Shown here piece by piece: positions 17,594-26,653 of a stretch of DNA of 64,000 nucleotides. A program made the position numbers and the translations under genes. This DNA is from Streptomyces sp. NBC_01439 (GTDB lineage: Bacteria; Actinomycetota; Actinomycetes; Streptomycetales; Streptomycetaceae): positions 4,965,501-5,029,500 of the forward strand of contig NZ_CP109487.1 in the NCBI RefSeq assembly GCF_036227605.1, given 5' to 3'. Each line of letters opens with the position of its first letter. Position 1 is the stretch's first letter. The notes under the pieces were generated by a model that ran no database searches, had not been told where the DNA came from, and worked only from the letters and a program-made list of their open reading frames with translations.

Positions 17594-19099
17594 GTGGACC
17601 TAGCTTTGGCGCCGGAGACATTGGCGCGATGGCAGTTCGGCATTACGACCGTCTACCACTTCCTCTTCGTACCCCTGACGATCTCGCTCGCCGCCCTGAC
17701 GGCGGGCCTGCAGACGGCGTGGGTGCGCACCGAGAAGGAGAAGTACCTCAGAGCCACGAAGTTCTGGGGGAAGCTCTTCTTGATCAATATCGCGATGGGT
17801 GTCGTCACCGGCATCGTCCAGGAGTTCCAGTTCGGCATGAACTGGTCCGACTACTCGCGATTCGTCGGCGACATCTTCGGGGCCCCCCTGGCCTTCGAAG
17901 CGCTGATCGCCTTCTTCTTCGAGTCGACCTTCATCGGTCTGTGGATCTTCGGCTGGGACAAGCTGCCGAAGAAGATCCACCTGGCGTGCATCTGGATGGT
18001 GTCCATGGGCACCGTCCTGTCCGCCTATTTCATCCTGGCGGCCAATTCCTGGATGCAGCACCCGGTCGGGTACCGCATCAACGAGGAGCGGGGACGGGCC
18101 GAGCTCACCGACTTCTGGCTCGTGCTGACCCAGAACACCGCGCTCACCCAGTTCTTCCACACCATCACGGCCGCCTTCCTGGTCGGCGGCGCGTTCATGG
18201 CCGGCATCTCCGCCTTCCACCTGGCCCGCAAGAAGCACGTCCCCGTGATGCGGAGCTCGCTGCGCCTCGGGCTGATCGTCATGATCATCGCCGGTATGGG
18301 CACGGCGATCAGCGGTGACCTGCTCGGCAAGGTGATGTACAAGCAGCAGCCCATGAAGATGGCCGCCGCGGAAGCGCTCTGGGACGGGGAGGCGCCCGCG
18401 CCCTTCTCCGTCTTCGCCTACGGAGACGTCGACAAGGGCCACAACAAGGTCGCGATAGAGATCCCCGGCCTGCTGTCCTTCCTGGCCAACGACGACTTCA
18501 CCTCCTTCGTCCCGGGCATCAACGACGTCAACAAGGCCGAGCAGGAGAAGTACGGCCCCGGCGACTACCGGCCCAACATCCCCGTCGCCTACTGGGGCTT
18601 CCGCTGGATGATCGGCTTCGGCATGGCCTCGTTCGGCATCGGAGCACTGGGCCTGTGGCTGACCCGCAAGCGGTTCATGCTGCCGACGCAGCTGCGGACC
18701 GGGGAGGACGAGGTCCCGCACCTGGTGCTCTTCACGAAGCCGCTGAGCCCGAAGTTCACCAACCTGTACTGGATCGTCGCGCTCTGGACGATGGGCTTCC
18801 CGCTCATAGCCAACTCCTGGGGCTGGATCTTCACCGAGATGGGTCGCCAGCCCTGGGTCGTCTACGGAGTCCTGCGCACCAGGGACGCGGTCTCGCCGAA
18901 CGTGTCACAGGCCGAGGTGCTCACCTCGATGATCGGGTTCACGCTCCTGTACGCGGTGTTGGCCGTGATCGAGGTCAAACTCCTCGTCAAGTACGTCAAG
19001 GCCGGCCCGCCCGAACTCACCGAGGCAGACCTCAACCCACCCACCAAGATCGGTGGGGACGACAAGAACCCCGACCGGCCGATGGCCTTCTCGTACTGA
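17594..19099 (+). CDS. cydA: CydA, cytochrome bd oxidase subunit I
   Basis: A 501-residue multi-pass membrane protein that oxidises menaquinol and reduces oxygen at a haem d/b595 site. TTVYHFLFVPLTI near the N-terminus holds the haem b595 axial His. The quinol-binding loop includes GKVMYKQQPMKMAAAEALWD (about residues 245-264). About nine TM helices fit the family, and the length is normal for the short-Q-loop actinobacterial type. The GTG start has AAGGAGAAG upstream. It is first in cydA-cydB-cydCD and probably repressed by Rex. Confidence 0.97.
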   Translation: MDLALAPETLARWQFGITTVYHFLFVPLTISLAALTAGLQTAWVRTEKEKYLRATKFWGKLFLINIAMGVVTGIVQEFQFGMNWSDYSRFVGDIFGAPLAFEALIAFFFESTFIGLWIFGWDKLPKKIHLACIWMVSMGTVLSAYFILAANSWMQHPVGYRINEERGRAELTDFWLVLTQNTALTQFFHTITAAFLVGGAFMAGISAFHLARKKHVPVMRSSLRLGLIVMIIAGMGTAISGDLLGKVMYKQQPMKMAAAEALWDGEAPAPFSVFAYGDVDKGHNKVAIEIPGLLSFLANDDFTSFVPGINDVNKAEQEKYGPGDYRPNIPVAYWGFRWMIGFGMASFGIGALGLWLTRKRFMLPTQLRTGEDEVPHLVLFTKPLSPKFTNLYWIVALWTMGFPLIANSWGWIFTEMGRQPWVVYGVLRTRDAVSPNVSQAEVLTSMIGFTLLYAVLAVIEVKLLVKYVKAGPPELTEADLNPPTKIGGDDKNPDRPMAFSY

Positions 19100-19117
19100 G
19101 GCCGAGGAGCGCACACC

Positions 19118-20119
19118 ATGCAACTCCACGATGTCTGGTTCGTACTCATCGCCGTCCTGTGGACCGGCTACTTCTTCCTGGAGGGCTTCGACTTCGGAGT
19201 CGGCGTACTGACCAAGTTGCTCGCCCGTGACCGCACGGAGAAGCGGGTCCTGATCAACACGATCGGACCCGTGTGGGACGGGAACGAGGTCTGGCTGCTC
19301 ACCGCGGGCGGTGCCACCTTCGCCGCCTTCCCCGACTGGTACGCCACCCTCTTCTCGGGCTTCTACCTGCCGCTGCTGCTCATCTTGATCTGCCTCATCA
19401 TCCGTGGCGTCGCCTTCGAGTACCGGCACAAGCGCCCCGAGGACCGGTGGCAGACCAACTGGGAACACGCGATCTTCTGGACCTCGCTGATCCCCGCGTT
19501 CCTGTGGGGCGTCGCCTTCGCCAACATCGTGCGCGGCGTCAAGATCGACGAGAACAAGGAGTACGTCGGCACCTTCCTCGACCTGCTCAACGTCTACTCG
19601 ATCCTCGGCGGGCTGGTCACCCTCACCCTGTTCACCTTCCACGGCACGGTCTTCACCTCGCTCAAGACCGTCGGTGACATCCGCGACCGCTCGCGGAAGC
19701 TGGCGACCCGGCTGGGCGTGGTCACCGCGGTGCTGGCCCTGGTCTTCCTGACCTGGACCCAGGTCTCGCGTGGCGACGGCCAGAGCCTGATTGCGATGAT
19801 CGTCGCGGTGCTGGCGCTGGTCGGGGCCCTCGGCCTCAACCTGATCGGCCGCGAGGGCTGGTCGTTCGCACTGTCCGGGGTCACCATCGCGGCGGCCGTC
19901 GCGATGCTCTTCCTCACGCTCTTCCCGAACGTCATGCCGTCCTCGCTGAACGAGGCTTGGAACCTCACGGTCACCAATTCCTCGTCCAGCGCGTACACCC
20001 TGAAGATCATGACCTGGTGTGCGGCCGTGGCCACCCCGCTCGTCCTGCTCTACCAGGGCTGGACGTACTGGGTGTTCCGCAAGCGGATCGGGACCCAGCA
20101 CATCGTCGACGTGCACTGA
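19118..20119 (+). CDS. cydB: CydB, cytochrome bd oxidase subunit II
   Basis: A 333-residue membrane protein with about eight TM segments, the partner of CydA in the bd oxidase heterodimer. The N-terminal WTGYFFLEGFDFGVGVL and the following GPVWDGNEVWLLTAGGATFA are the most conserved CydB blocks. ATG lies 19 bp after the cydA stop with GAGGAG upstream, so the two are surely co-transcribed. CydB binds no haem in the usual model but is needed for assembly. Confidence 0.97.
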   Translation: MQLHDVWFVLIAVLWTGYFFLEGFDFGVGVLTKLLARDRTEKRVLINTIGPVWDGNEVWLLTAGGATFAAFPDWYATLFSGFYLPLLLILICLIIRGVAFEYRHKRPEDRWQTNWEHAIFWTSLIPAFLWGVAFANIVRGVKIDENKEYVGTFLDLLNVYSILGGLVTLTLFTFHGTVFTSLKTVGDIRDRSRKLATRLGVVTAVLALVFLTWTQVSRGDGQSLIAMIVAVLALVGALGLNLIGREGWSFALSGVTIAAAVAMLFLTLFPNVMPSSLNEAWNLTVTNSSSSAYTLKIMTWCAAVATPLVLLYQGWTYWVFRKRIGTQHIVDVH

Positions 20120-20183
20120 GTCCTGAACCGAGTCCCCGTGACGTATGACCCGCCCGTCCGGCTGACGACCTCCCCGAGGGGAT

Positions 20184-20197
20184 GTTTCACGTGAAAC
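20184..20197. other. parS site 1 (ParB-binding)
   Basis: Exact GTTTCACGTGAAAC, the 14-bp Streptomyces parS consensus. It spans the start of cydCD, covering both the ATG at 20182 (its last base) and the GTG at 20191. Confidence 0.9.
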
Positions 20198-23100
20198 CGA
20201 TCGACCCGCGCCTGCTGCGGTACGCCCGTTCCACCTGCCTCTTCCTGGGGGCGGTGGTGGCTCTGGGGCTTGCCGGGGCGGGGCTGGTCGTCGGTCAGGC
20301 GATGCTGATCGCCGAGATCGTGGTCGGAGCCTTCGAGCGGGGGCTCGACGGCCAGGCGCTCCGGACGCCACTGCTGCTGCTCGCGGCGGTGGCGCTGGGG
20401 CGCGGGCTGATCGCCTGGCTCACGGAGCTGGCCGCGCACCGGGCGGGCGCGGCGGTCAAGTCGGAGCTGCGGGGAAGGCTGCTGGACAGGGCCGCGGAGC
20501 TCGGGCCCGGCTGGCTGGCCGGGCAGCGGACCGGCTCGCTGGTGTCACTGGCCACCCGGGGCGTGGACGCGCTCGACGACTACTTCTCCCGCTACCTGCC
20601 CCAGCTGGGGCTCGCGGTGGTCGTGCCGGTCGCCGTGCTGGCCCGCGTCGTCACCGAGGACTGGGTGTCGGCGGCCATCATCGTGGTGACGCTGCCCCTG
20701 ATCCCTGTGTTCATGATCCTCATCGGCATGGCCACCCAGTCCCGGATGGACCGCCAGTGGCGGTTGCTGTCCCGGCTCTCCGGGCACTTCCTCGACGTGG
20801 TGGCCGGGCTTCCCACCCTGAAGGTCTTCGGCCGGGCCAAGGCTCAGGCCGAGTCGATCCGCAAGATCACCGATGACTACCGGCGCGCGACGATGCGGAC
20901 CCTGCGCATCGCCTTCCTCTCCTCCTTCGCCCTGGAACTGCTGGCGACCCTGTCGGTGGCCCTGGTGGCCGTGACCATCGGCATGCGGCTGGTCCACGGC
21001 GAACTGGACCTCTACACCGGGCTGGTCATCCTGATCCTGGCGCCCGAGGCGTACCTACCGCTGCGGCAGGTGGGGGCCCAGTACCACGCGGCCGCCGAAG
21101 GGCTGGCGGCCGCCGAGGAGATCTTCGAGGTCCTGGAGACCCCCACCACCGGTACGGCCGGTGCCGCCGAGCTGCCGGGCGGGACGCCCCTGCGGATCGA
21201 GATCGAGGGGATCGCCGTCCGCTACGAGGGTCGCAGTGAGGACTCGCCCCGGCCGGTCTCGCTCGCGGTCGGGCCGGGGGAGTGCGTGGCCCTCACCGGG
21301 CCGAGCGGAGCGGGGAAGTCCACCCTGCTCCAGGTGTTGCTGGGATTCGTGACGCCGACGGCCGGGCGGGTCCGGGTCGCGGGCGTGGACCTGGCCGACC
21401 TGTCGCCGGCGCAGTGGCGGCAGCAGATCGCCTGGGTGCCGCAGAGGCCGCACCTGTTCGCAGGAACGATCGCGGAGAACGTGCGGTTGGCCCGCGCGGG
21501 GGCCTCCGAGGCGGATGTGGCCGAGGCGTTGAAGGACGCCGGGGCCTGGGAATTCGTGACCGCGCTGCCGCGCGGGGTGCAGACCCCGCTGGGCGAGGGC
21601 GGTGTGGGACTGTCCGCCGGTCAGCGGCAGCGGCTGGCCCTGGCACGCGCGTTCCTCGCGGACCGGCCCGTGCTGCTGCTGGACGAGCCGACGGCGGCGC
21701 TGGACGGCGAGACCGAGGCGGGGATCGTGGACGCGGTCCGGCGGCTGTCCGCCGGGCGGACCGTGCTGTTGGTGGTGCACCGGCCGGCGCTGCTCGCCGT
21801 CGCGGACCGGGTGGTGGCGATGGAGGCGGGCGACGGCCCCGAGGGGCCGCTTGCCGTGGAGACACTCCCCCGCCTCGCCGCTTCCCCGGTCGGCGCCGAG
21901 CGGCTGTCCTCCGGCGCGGCCGGTGGCCGCGGCGAGCACGTCCCGGATGCCGGGGAGTGGATCCTCGGTGCGGCGCGCGAGCGGGCGGGCGCCGGCGCCG
22001 GTTCGGGACCGGTCGGTTCGGGACCGGTCGGTTCGGGGCTGGCCGGTTCGGGGGCGGCCGGTTCGGGGGCGGCCGGTGATCCGCTGCGCCGGGTGCGGGC
22101 GGTTGCTCGGGCGTGGCAAGGACGTTTCAGGCTCGGTCTGTTGCTCGGGGCGCTGGCCGTCGGATGCAGCGTCGGCCTGATGGCCGTGTCGGGCTGGCTG
22201 ATTTCGCGGGCCTCGGAACAGCCGCCCGTGCTCTACCTGATGGTGGCCGTCACGGCCACCCGGGCGTTCGGAATGGGCCGCGCCGTTTTCCGGTACGCCG
22301 AGCGGCTCGTTTCGCACGACGCCGTGCTGCGGATGCTCGCCGACCTGCGGGTCTCCGTGTACCGCCGGCTGGAGCGCATCGCGCCCGCCGGGCTGCGCGA
22401 GCACCGGCGCGGGGACCTGCTGGCCCGGCTGGTGGCCGACACCGACACACTGCAGGACTACTGGCTGCGCTGGCTGCTGCCCGTGGGTACGGCCGTGCTC
22501 GTCGGATCGGGTTCGGTCGCCTTCACCGCATGGCTGCTGCCGGAGGCCGGAGCCGTACTCGCCGTCGGACTGCTCGCCGCCGGTATCGCGGTACCGCTGG
22601 TCAGCGGCGCCTGCGCCCGCCGTGCGGAGCAAAGGCTCGCGCCGGCCCGGGGCGAACTCGCCACCCGGGTGGCCGATCTGCTCACCGGGACCGCCGAACT
22701 GACCGTGGCCGGTGCGCTGGAGGACCGCAAGGGGCGGACGCGCGAGAGCGACGGCCTGCTGACGCGCATCGCCGCGCGGGGCTCGGCCGCGGCCGGGCTG
22801 GGTGGCGGCCTTTCGGCCCTGGTGTGCGGGCTCACCGTCGTGGCCGCCGCGGCCGTTGCCGCGAACGCCGTTCAGGACGGACGGCTGTCCGGAGTGGCCA
22901 TGGCCGTTGCGGTCCTGATGCCGCTGGCCGCCTTCGAGGCGGTGAACGGCCTTCCGCTCGCCGTCCAGTACCGCCAGCGGGTGCGCCGTAGCGCCGAGCG
23001 GGTCTACGAGGTCATCGATGCGCCGGTCCCGGTCGCCGAGCCGGAGCAGCCCGCCGCGGCCCCCGCTTCGCCGTTCCCGCTGCGGCTGGCGGGGCTCACC

Positions 23101-23838
23101 GCCCGTCACCCCGGCCAGGAGCGGGCTGCGCTGCGGGACGTGGACCTGACCCTGGAGGCCGGCCGCCGCATCGCCGTCGTCGGTCCCTCGGGGTCCGGCA
23201 AGACCACCCTGGCCCAGGTCCTCCTCCGGTTCCTGGACCCGGCCGAAGGCGCGTACAGCCTGGGCGGGAGCGACGCGCGCACGCTCGACGGCGACGGCGT
23301 ACGGGCCCTCGTGGGCCTCTGCGCCCAGGACGCGCACATCTTCGACAGCTCGGTGCGGGAGAACCTTCGTCTGGCCCGGACCGGGGCGAGCGAGGAGCAG
23401 CTGCGGCAGGCGCTGGCCGCGGCCCGGCTGCTGGACTGGGCCGACGGCCTTCCGGACGGGCTGGACACGTTGGTCGGCGAGCACGGCGAGCGGATCTCGG
23501 GTGGTCAGCGCCAGCGGCTGGCCCTGGCCCGGGCGCTGCTCGCGGACTTCCCCGTACTGGTCCTGGACGAGCCGGCCGAGCATCTGGATCTGGCCACGGC
23601 GGACGCCCTGACGGCAGATCTGCTGGCCGCGACCGAAGGCCGGACCACCGTGCTGATCACACACCGGCTGGCCGGCTTGGAGGCGGTCGACGAGGTGCTC
23701 GTGCTGGACCGCGGCGAGGTCGTGCAGCGCGGCTCGTACACGGAGTTGGCCGCTGCCGAGGGACCGCTGCAGCGGCTGCTGGAGCGCGAAAGGGCAACGG
23801 ACGGGACTTTGGCAATTTTCCCCGCCAATAGGGACTAA
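20191..23838 (+). CDS. cydCD: CydCD, fused heterodimer-type ABC exporter for cytochrome bd assembly
   Basis: A 1215-residue fusion of CydD and CydC. Each half has a six-helix TM domain and an ATPase domain. Walker A sites are GPSGAGKST (about residue 374) and GPSGSGKTT (about 1004). Signatures are LSAGQRQRLALARA and ISGGQRQRLALARA, with Walker B LLLDEPTAALD and LVLDEPAEHLD. CydDC exports reduced thiols and is needed to assemble the bd oxidase. A linker of five near-identical GSGPVGSG-type repeats joins the halves (22000-22074). GTG at 20191 is preferred because GAGGGG is nine bases upstream; ATG at 20182 abuts that site. Confidence 0.95.
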   Translation: MKPIDPRLLRYARSTCLFLGAVVALGLAGAGLVVGQAMLIAEIVVGAFERGLDGQALRTPLLLLAAVALGRGLIAWLTELAAHRAGAAVKSELRGRLLDRAAELGPGWLAGQRTGSLVSLATRGVDALDDYFSRYLPQLGLAVVVPVAVLARVVTEDWVSAAIIVVTLPLIPVFMILIGMATQSRMDRQWRLLSRLSGHFLDVVAGLPTLKVFGRAKAQAESIRKITDDYRRATMRTLRIAFLSSFALELLATLSVALVAVTIGMRLVHGELDLYTGLVILILAPEAYLPLRQVGAQYHAAAEGLAAAEEIFEVLETPTTGTAGAAELPGGTPLRIEIEGIAVRYEGRSEDSPRPVSLAVGPGECVALTGPSGAGKSTLLQVLLGFVTPTAGRVRVAGVDLADLSPAQWRQQIAWVPQRPHLFAGTIAENVRLARAGASEADVAEALKDAGAWEFVTALPRGVQTPLGEGGVGLSAGQRQRLALARAFLADRPVLLLDEPTAALDGETEAGIVDAVRRLSAGRTVLLVVHRPALLAVADRVVAMEAGDGPEGPLAVETLPRLAASPVGAERLSSGAAGGRGEHVPDAGEWILGAARERAGAGAGSGPVGSGPVGSGLAGSGAAGSGAAGDPLRRVRAVARAWQGRFRLGLLLGALAVGCSVGLMAVSGWLISRASEQPPVLYLMVAVTATRAFGMGRAVFRYAERLVSHDAVLRMLADLRVSVYRRLERIAPAGLREHRRGDLLARLVADTDTLQDYWLRWLLPVGTAVLVGSGSVAFTAWLLPEAGAVLAVGLLAAGIAVPLVSGACARRAEQRLAPARGELATRVADLLTGTAELTVAGALEDRKGRTRESDGLLTRIAARGSAAAGLGGGLSALVCGLTVVAAAAVAANAVQDGRLSGVAMAVAVLMPLAAFEAVNGLPLAVQYRQRVRRSAERVYEVIDAPVPVAEPEQPAAAPASPFPLRLAGLTARHPGQERAALRDVDLTLEAGRRIAVVGPSGSGKTTLAQVLLRFLDPAEGAYSLGGSDARTLDGDGVRALVGLCAQDAHIFDSSVRENLRLARTGASEEQLRQALAAARLLDWADGLPDGLDTLVGEHGERISGGQRQRLALARALLADFPVLVLDEPAEHLDLATADALTADLLAATEGRTTVLITHRLAGLEAVDEVLVLDRGEVVQRGSYTELAAAEGPLQRLLERERATDGTLAIFPANRD
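22000..22074 (+). repeat. 15-bp minisatellite in the cydCD linker
   Basis: Five head-to-tail copies of a 15-bp unit (GGTTCGGGACCGGTC and variants) encode (G)SGPV / SGLA / SGAA pentapeptides joining the CydD and CydC halves. The frame is kept. Copy number is probably variable between strains. Confidence 0.85.
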
Positions 23839-23852
23839 CTACGCTCAGGACC

Positions 23853-25664
23853 ATGTCAGCGCAGCAGCCACAGGAATCACCGGATCCGTCACCAGGTCCA
23901 TCACTGGATCCGCTGCCGGATCCGTTGCCGGGAACGCTGGGAACTGCGGGAACCGGTGGAGCTTCGGACCCGCTGGCGGCTACCACCCGGGCCACCAGGA
24001 GTCTGCAGGGACTGTCCACCGAGCTCACGGCCCGGGTACCGCAACTGCTGGAGGCCATGAGGTCGGTCGGGACCGGACTGGAGCTGCACTCGACGCTGGA
24101 CCGCATCTGCGAGACCGCGGCCGAGCTCGCGGACGCCCGCTACGCGGCGATCGGCGTCGTCGACACGGAGGGCCGCGGGCTCTCGGACTTCGTCACCCAC
24201 GGGATCAGCCCCGCTCAGGCCCGGAAGATCGGACATCGCCCCGACGGGAAACGAGGCCTGCTCGGAGCGCTGATCTCGCACTTCGACACGGTGCGGCTCG
24301 CCGATCTGACGAAGGACCCGCGCTCGGCGGGGTTCCCCCCGCACCACCCGCCCATGAAGACCTTCCTCGGAGTGCCGATCCGGGTGCAGGGAGAGATCTT
24401 CGGCAATCTCTACCTCGCCGAGAAGAACGGCGGCGGCGAGTTCAACGACTACGACGTCCACATGGTCCGGGTACTCGCCACCGAAGCGGGCATCGCCATC
24501 GGCAACGCCAGGCTGTACGAGGCCGCCACCCAGCGCGAGCGCTGGATCGACGGCTCGGTGGCCGTCACCACCGCTCTGCTGTCCGGCGGGGACGCGGACG
24601 ATGCGCTCGCGGTGGTCGCCGAACAGGCCCGCCGGTTGGCCGACTCCGCCGCCGGGATCGTCATGCTGCCGGCCGAGGAGGGCGGAATGGAGATCGTCGC
24701 CGTCTCCTCCGAGAACCCGGCCACCTCGCTCGGCGTGGTGATCCCGGCCGCGAGCCCGGTGGTGGACCGGCTGCTGGAGGGCGAGCCGGTCTTCGTGGAC
24801 GACGCTGCGTCCGATCCCCGCACGGCCAGCGAGCTCACCAGCCGGTACGGCCCGTGCATGCTGCTGCCGCTCCAGAGCGGCGGGCGGGTGCTGGGCGCTC
24901 TGGTCACCCCCCGGGCCCGCGGCGGGCGTCCCTTCACCGAAGCCGAGCGGACCCTGGCCACCCAGTTCGCCTCGCAGGCGGCACTCGCACTGATGATGGC
25001 CGAGGCACAGCGCGACCGCGAGCGGCTGGCGGTGTTCGAGGACCGCGACCGGATCGCCCGCGACCTGCACGACCTGGTCATCCAGCGGCTCTTCGCCACC
25101 GGGTTGATGCTGGAGGGCGCCCAGCGCCGGTCCATCGTCCCCGAAGTGCGCGACGGCGTGGGCAAGGCCGTGGACGAACTGGACGTGACGATCCAGGAGA
25201 TCCGCACCGCGATCTTCGCCCTCCAACAGGGTCCGGCTGAGGCTCCGTCCGGGTTGCGCACCCGAGTGCTCCGGGAGATCAACATGGCTGCGGTGCCCCT
25301 GGGCTTCAAGCCCGCGCACCGCTTCGTCGGCCCCGTCGACACGGTCGTCGGTGAGCTGGTGGGCAAGAACCTGATCGCCGCGCTGCGCGAGGCCCTGTCG
25401 AACGCCTTCCGTCACGCCGAGGCGACCCGGATCGACGTGGTCATCGACTCCACCGTCACGCTCGCCGACGGCCGGCCCGGGGTCCGGCTGGAGGTTGCCG
25501 ACGATGGGGTGGGCATCCCGCAGGGTGGCCGCCGCAGCGGGCTGCGCAACCTGCGCCGACGGGCCGAGTCGCTGGGCGGCGCGAGCTCGTACGGGCCGGG
25601 CATCGGTGAGGGCGGCGGTGGGACCACCGTGGTGTGGGAGGCCCCGCTCCAACCCGCAGCCTAG
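23853..25664 (+). CDS. DevS/DosS-like sensor histidine kinase with two GAF domains
   Basis: A 603-residue soluble kinase: a Pro-rich N-terminal tail (1-35), GAF-A (about 65-220), GAF-B (about 235-385), a HisKA_3 dimerisation box with RIARDLHDLVIQRLF (about 398-412) and an HATPase domain (about 485-600; ALREALSNAFRHAEA, VADDGVGIPQ). GAF-A has PPHHPPMKTFLGVPIRV. In mycobacterial DevS/DosS the equivalent His before PPM is the haem ligand, so His165 may bind haem and sense O2, NO or CO; that is inference. It starts 14 bp after cydCD, so co-expression with the oxidase is likely. No response regulator is adjacent. Its stop shares CTAG with the convergent HAD gene. Confidence 0.92.
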   Translation: MSAQQPQESPDPSPGPSLDPLPDPLPGTLGTAGTGGASDPLAATTRATRSLQGLSTELTARVPQLLEAMRSVGTGLELHSTLDRICETAAELADARYAAIGVVDTEGRGLSDFVTHGISPAQARKIGHRPDGKRGLLGALISHFDTVRLADLTKDPRSAGFPPHHPPMKTFLGVPIRVQGEIFGNLYLAEKNGGGEFNDYDVHMVRVLATEAGIAIGNARLYEAATQRERWIDGSVAVTTALLSGGDADDALAVVAEQARRLADSAAGIVMLPAEEGGMEIVAVSSENPATSLGVVIPAASPVVDRLLEGEPVFVDDAASDPRTASELTSRYGPCMLLPLQSGGRVLGALVTPRARGGRPFTEAERTLATQFASQAALALMMAEAQRDRERLAVFEDRDRIARDLHDLVIQRLFATGLMLEGAQRRSIVPEVRDGVGKAVDELDVTIQEIRTAIFALQQGPAEAPSGLRTRVLREINMAAVPLGFKPAHRFVGPVDTVVGELVGKNLIAALREALSNAFRHAEATRIDVVIDSTVTLADGRPGVRLEVADDGVGIPQGGRRSGLRNLRRRAESLGGASSYGPGIGEGGGGTTVVWEAPLQPAA

Positions 25665-26548
25665 ACCTGCGGTGCCGCGGTCCGATCGGCCAGGATGCGC
25701 TCGATGACGAGGGCGACCCCATCCTCGTTGTTCGCGACCGTGCGACCCGACGCGGCCGCAATCACATCGGGGTGGGCGTTGCCCATGGCGTACGAGGTGC
25801 CCGCCCAGCTGAGCATCTCCACGTCGTTCGGCATGTCCCCGAAGGCGACGACCTCGGCGGGGGAGATGCCCCGCTCGGCGCAGCACAGTGCCAGGGTGCT
25901 CGCCTTGGACACGCCCGGCCCGCTGATCTCCAGCAGTGAGGTGGGACTGGACCGGGTGATCGACGCGTATCCACCGGCGGCGGACCGCGCCAGTGCCAGG
26001 AACTCGTCCGGGGCCAGCTCGGGGTGGTGCGCCAACAGCTTCAGCACGGGCTCGGAGCTTTCGTCCGTGTCCTCGTGCAGCAGCTTCTCGGCAGTGGCGA
26101 CCCGGGCACCCGGGTCCTTGAAGAAGGGCGGGTACGCCGGCTCGTAATTGATGCCGGTGGTCAACTCGACCGCGAAGGAGGTGCCGGGTGCCGCGGCCCG
26201 CAGGGCATCTACGACGGCGCGGGCGGCTATCCGTGGAAGGGCTCTGACCTGTACGAACTCTCGTCCGGCATGCAGGTCGACCACCGCCGCGCCATTGGCG
26301 CAGATCGCCAGGCCGTGGCCGTGGACATGGTCGCTGACCACATCCATCCAGCGGGCCGGGCGGCCGGTGACGAAGAAGACCTCGATCCCGGCCTCCTCGG
26401 CGGCGGCGAGCGCGGCGACCGTGCGCGGCGAGACGGACTTGTCGTCGCGCAGCAGGGTGCCGTCGAGGTCGGTGGCGATCAGCCGGGGCGTGGGGGTAGG
26501 CCCGTCCGGGCACTGGGGAGCCGAGGTCACGGCTCCATCTTCGCCCAT
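25661..26548 (-). CDS. HAD-superfamily phosphatase, Cof type
   Basis: A 295-residue haloacid-dehalogenase phosphatase with a Cof-type cap. Motif I is [10 protein letters not shown] with both catalytic Asp residues, motif II is FFVTGRPARW, and the C-terminal motif is [14 protein letters not shown]. It probably dephosphorylates sugar phosphates or other small metabolites; the substrate is unknown. ATG at 26548 gives MGEDGAVTSAP; a GTG seven codons earlier is possible. Its TAG stop overlaps that of the convergent kinase gene. A paralogue lies at 47264-48076. Confidence 0.92.
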   Translation of the reverse strand: MGEDGAVTSAPQCPDGPTPTPRLIATDLDGTLLRDDKSVSPRTVAALAAAEEAGIEVFFVTGRPARWMDVVSDHVHGHGLAICANGAAVVDLHAGREFVQVRALPRIAARAVVDALRAAAPGTSFAVELTTGINYEPAYPPFFKDPGARVATAEKLLHEDTDESSEPVLKLLAHHPELAPDEFLALARSAAGGYASITRSSPTSLLEISGPGVSKASTLALCCAERGISPAEVVAFGDMPNDVEMLSWAGTSYAMGNAHPDVIAAASGRTVANNEDGVALVIERILADRTAAPQV

Positions 26549-26589
26549 GGTCGAGTAGGTCCTGACCACGGGCGGGGACTGTCACCTCG

Positions 26590-26635
26590 GGCGATGTTTC
26601 ACGTGAAACGACGCCGTTTCACGTGAAACATCGCC
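26590..26635. other. parS sites 2 and 3 inside a perfect 46-bp inverted repeat
   Basis: Two exact GTTTCACGTGAAAC sites lie at 26596-26609 and 26616-26629, 20 bp apart (about two helical turns). They sit in a 21-bp perfect inverted repeat (26590-26610 with 26615-26635) around a 4-base loop, in the intergenic space between two divergent genes. ParB dimers should load here. Confidence 0.92.
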
Positions 26636-26653
26636 TCGCCGTAGGCTCGAAGC

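Noticed and set aside
17600..18721. Long antisense frame over cydA
   Set aside because: A shadow frame; the translation is full of Glu/Asp/Arg repeats with no membrane or enzyme pattern.
21055..23664. 869-residue antisense frame over cydCD
   Set aside because: Shadow of the GC-rich coding strand; no domain, and cydCD is unambiguous on the other strand.
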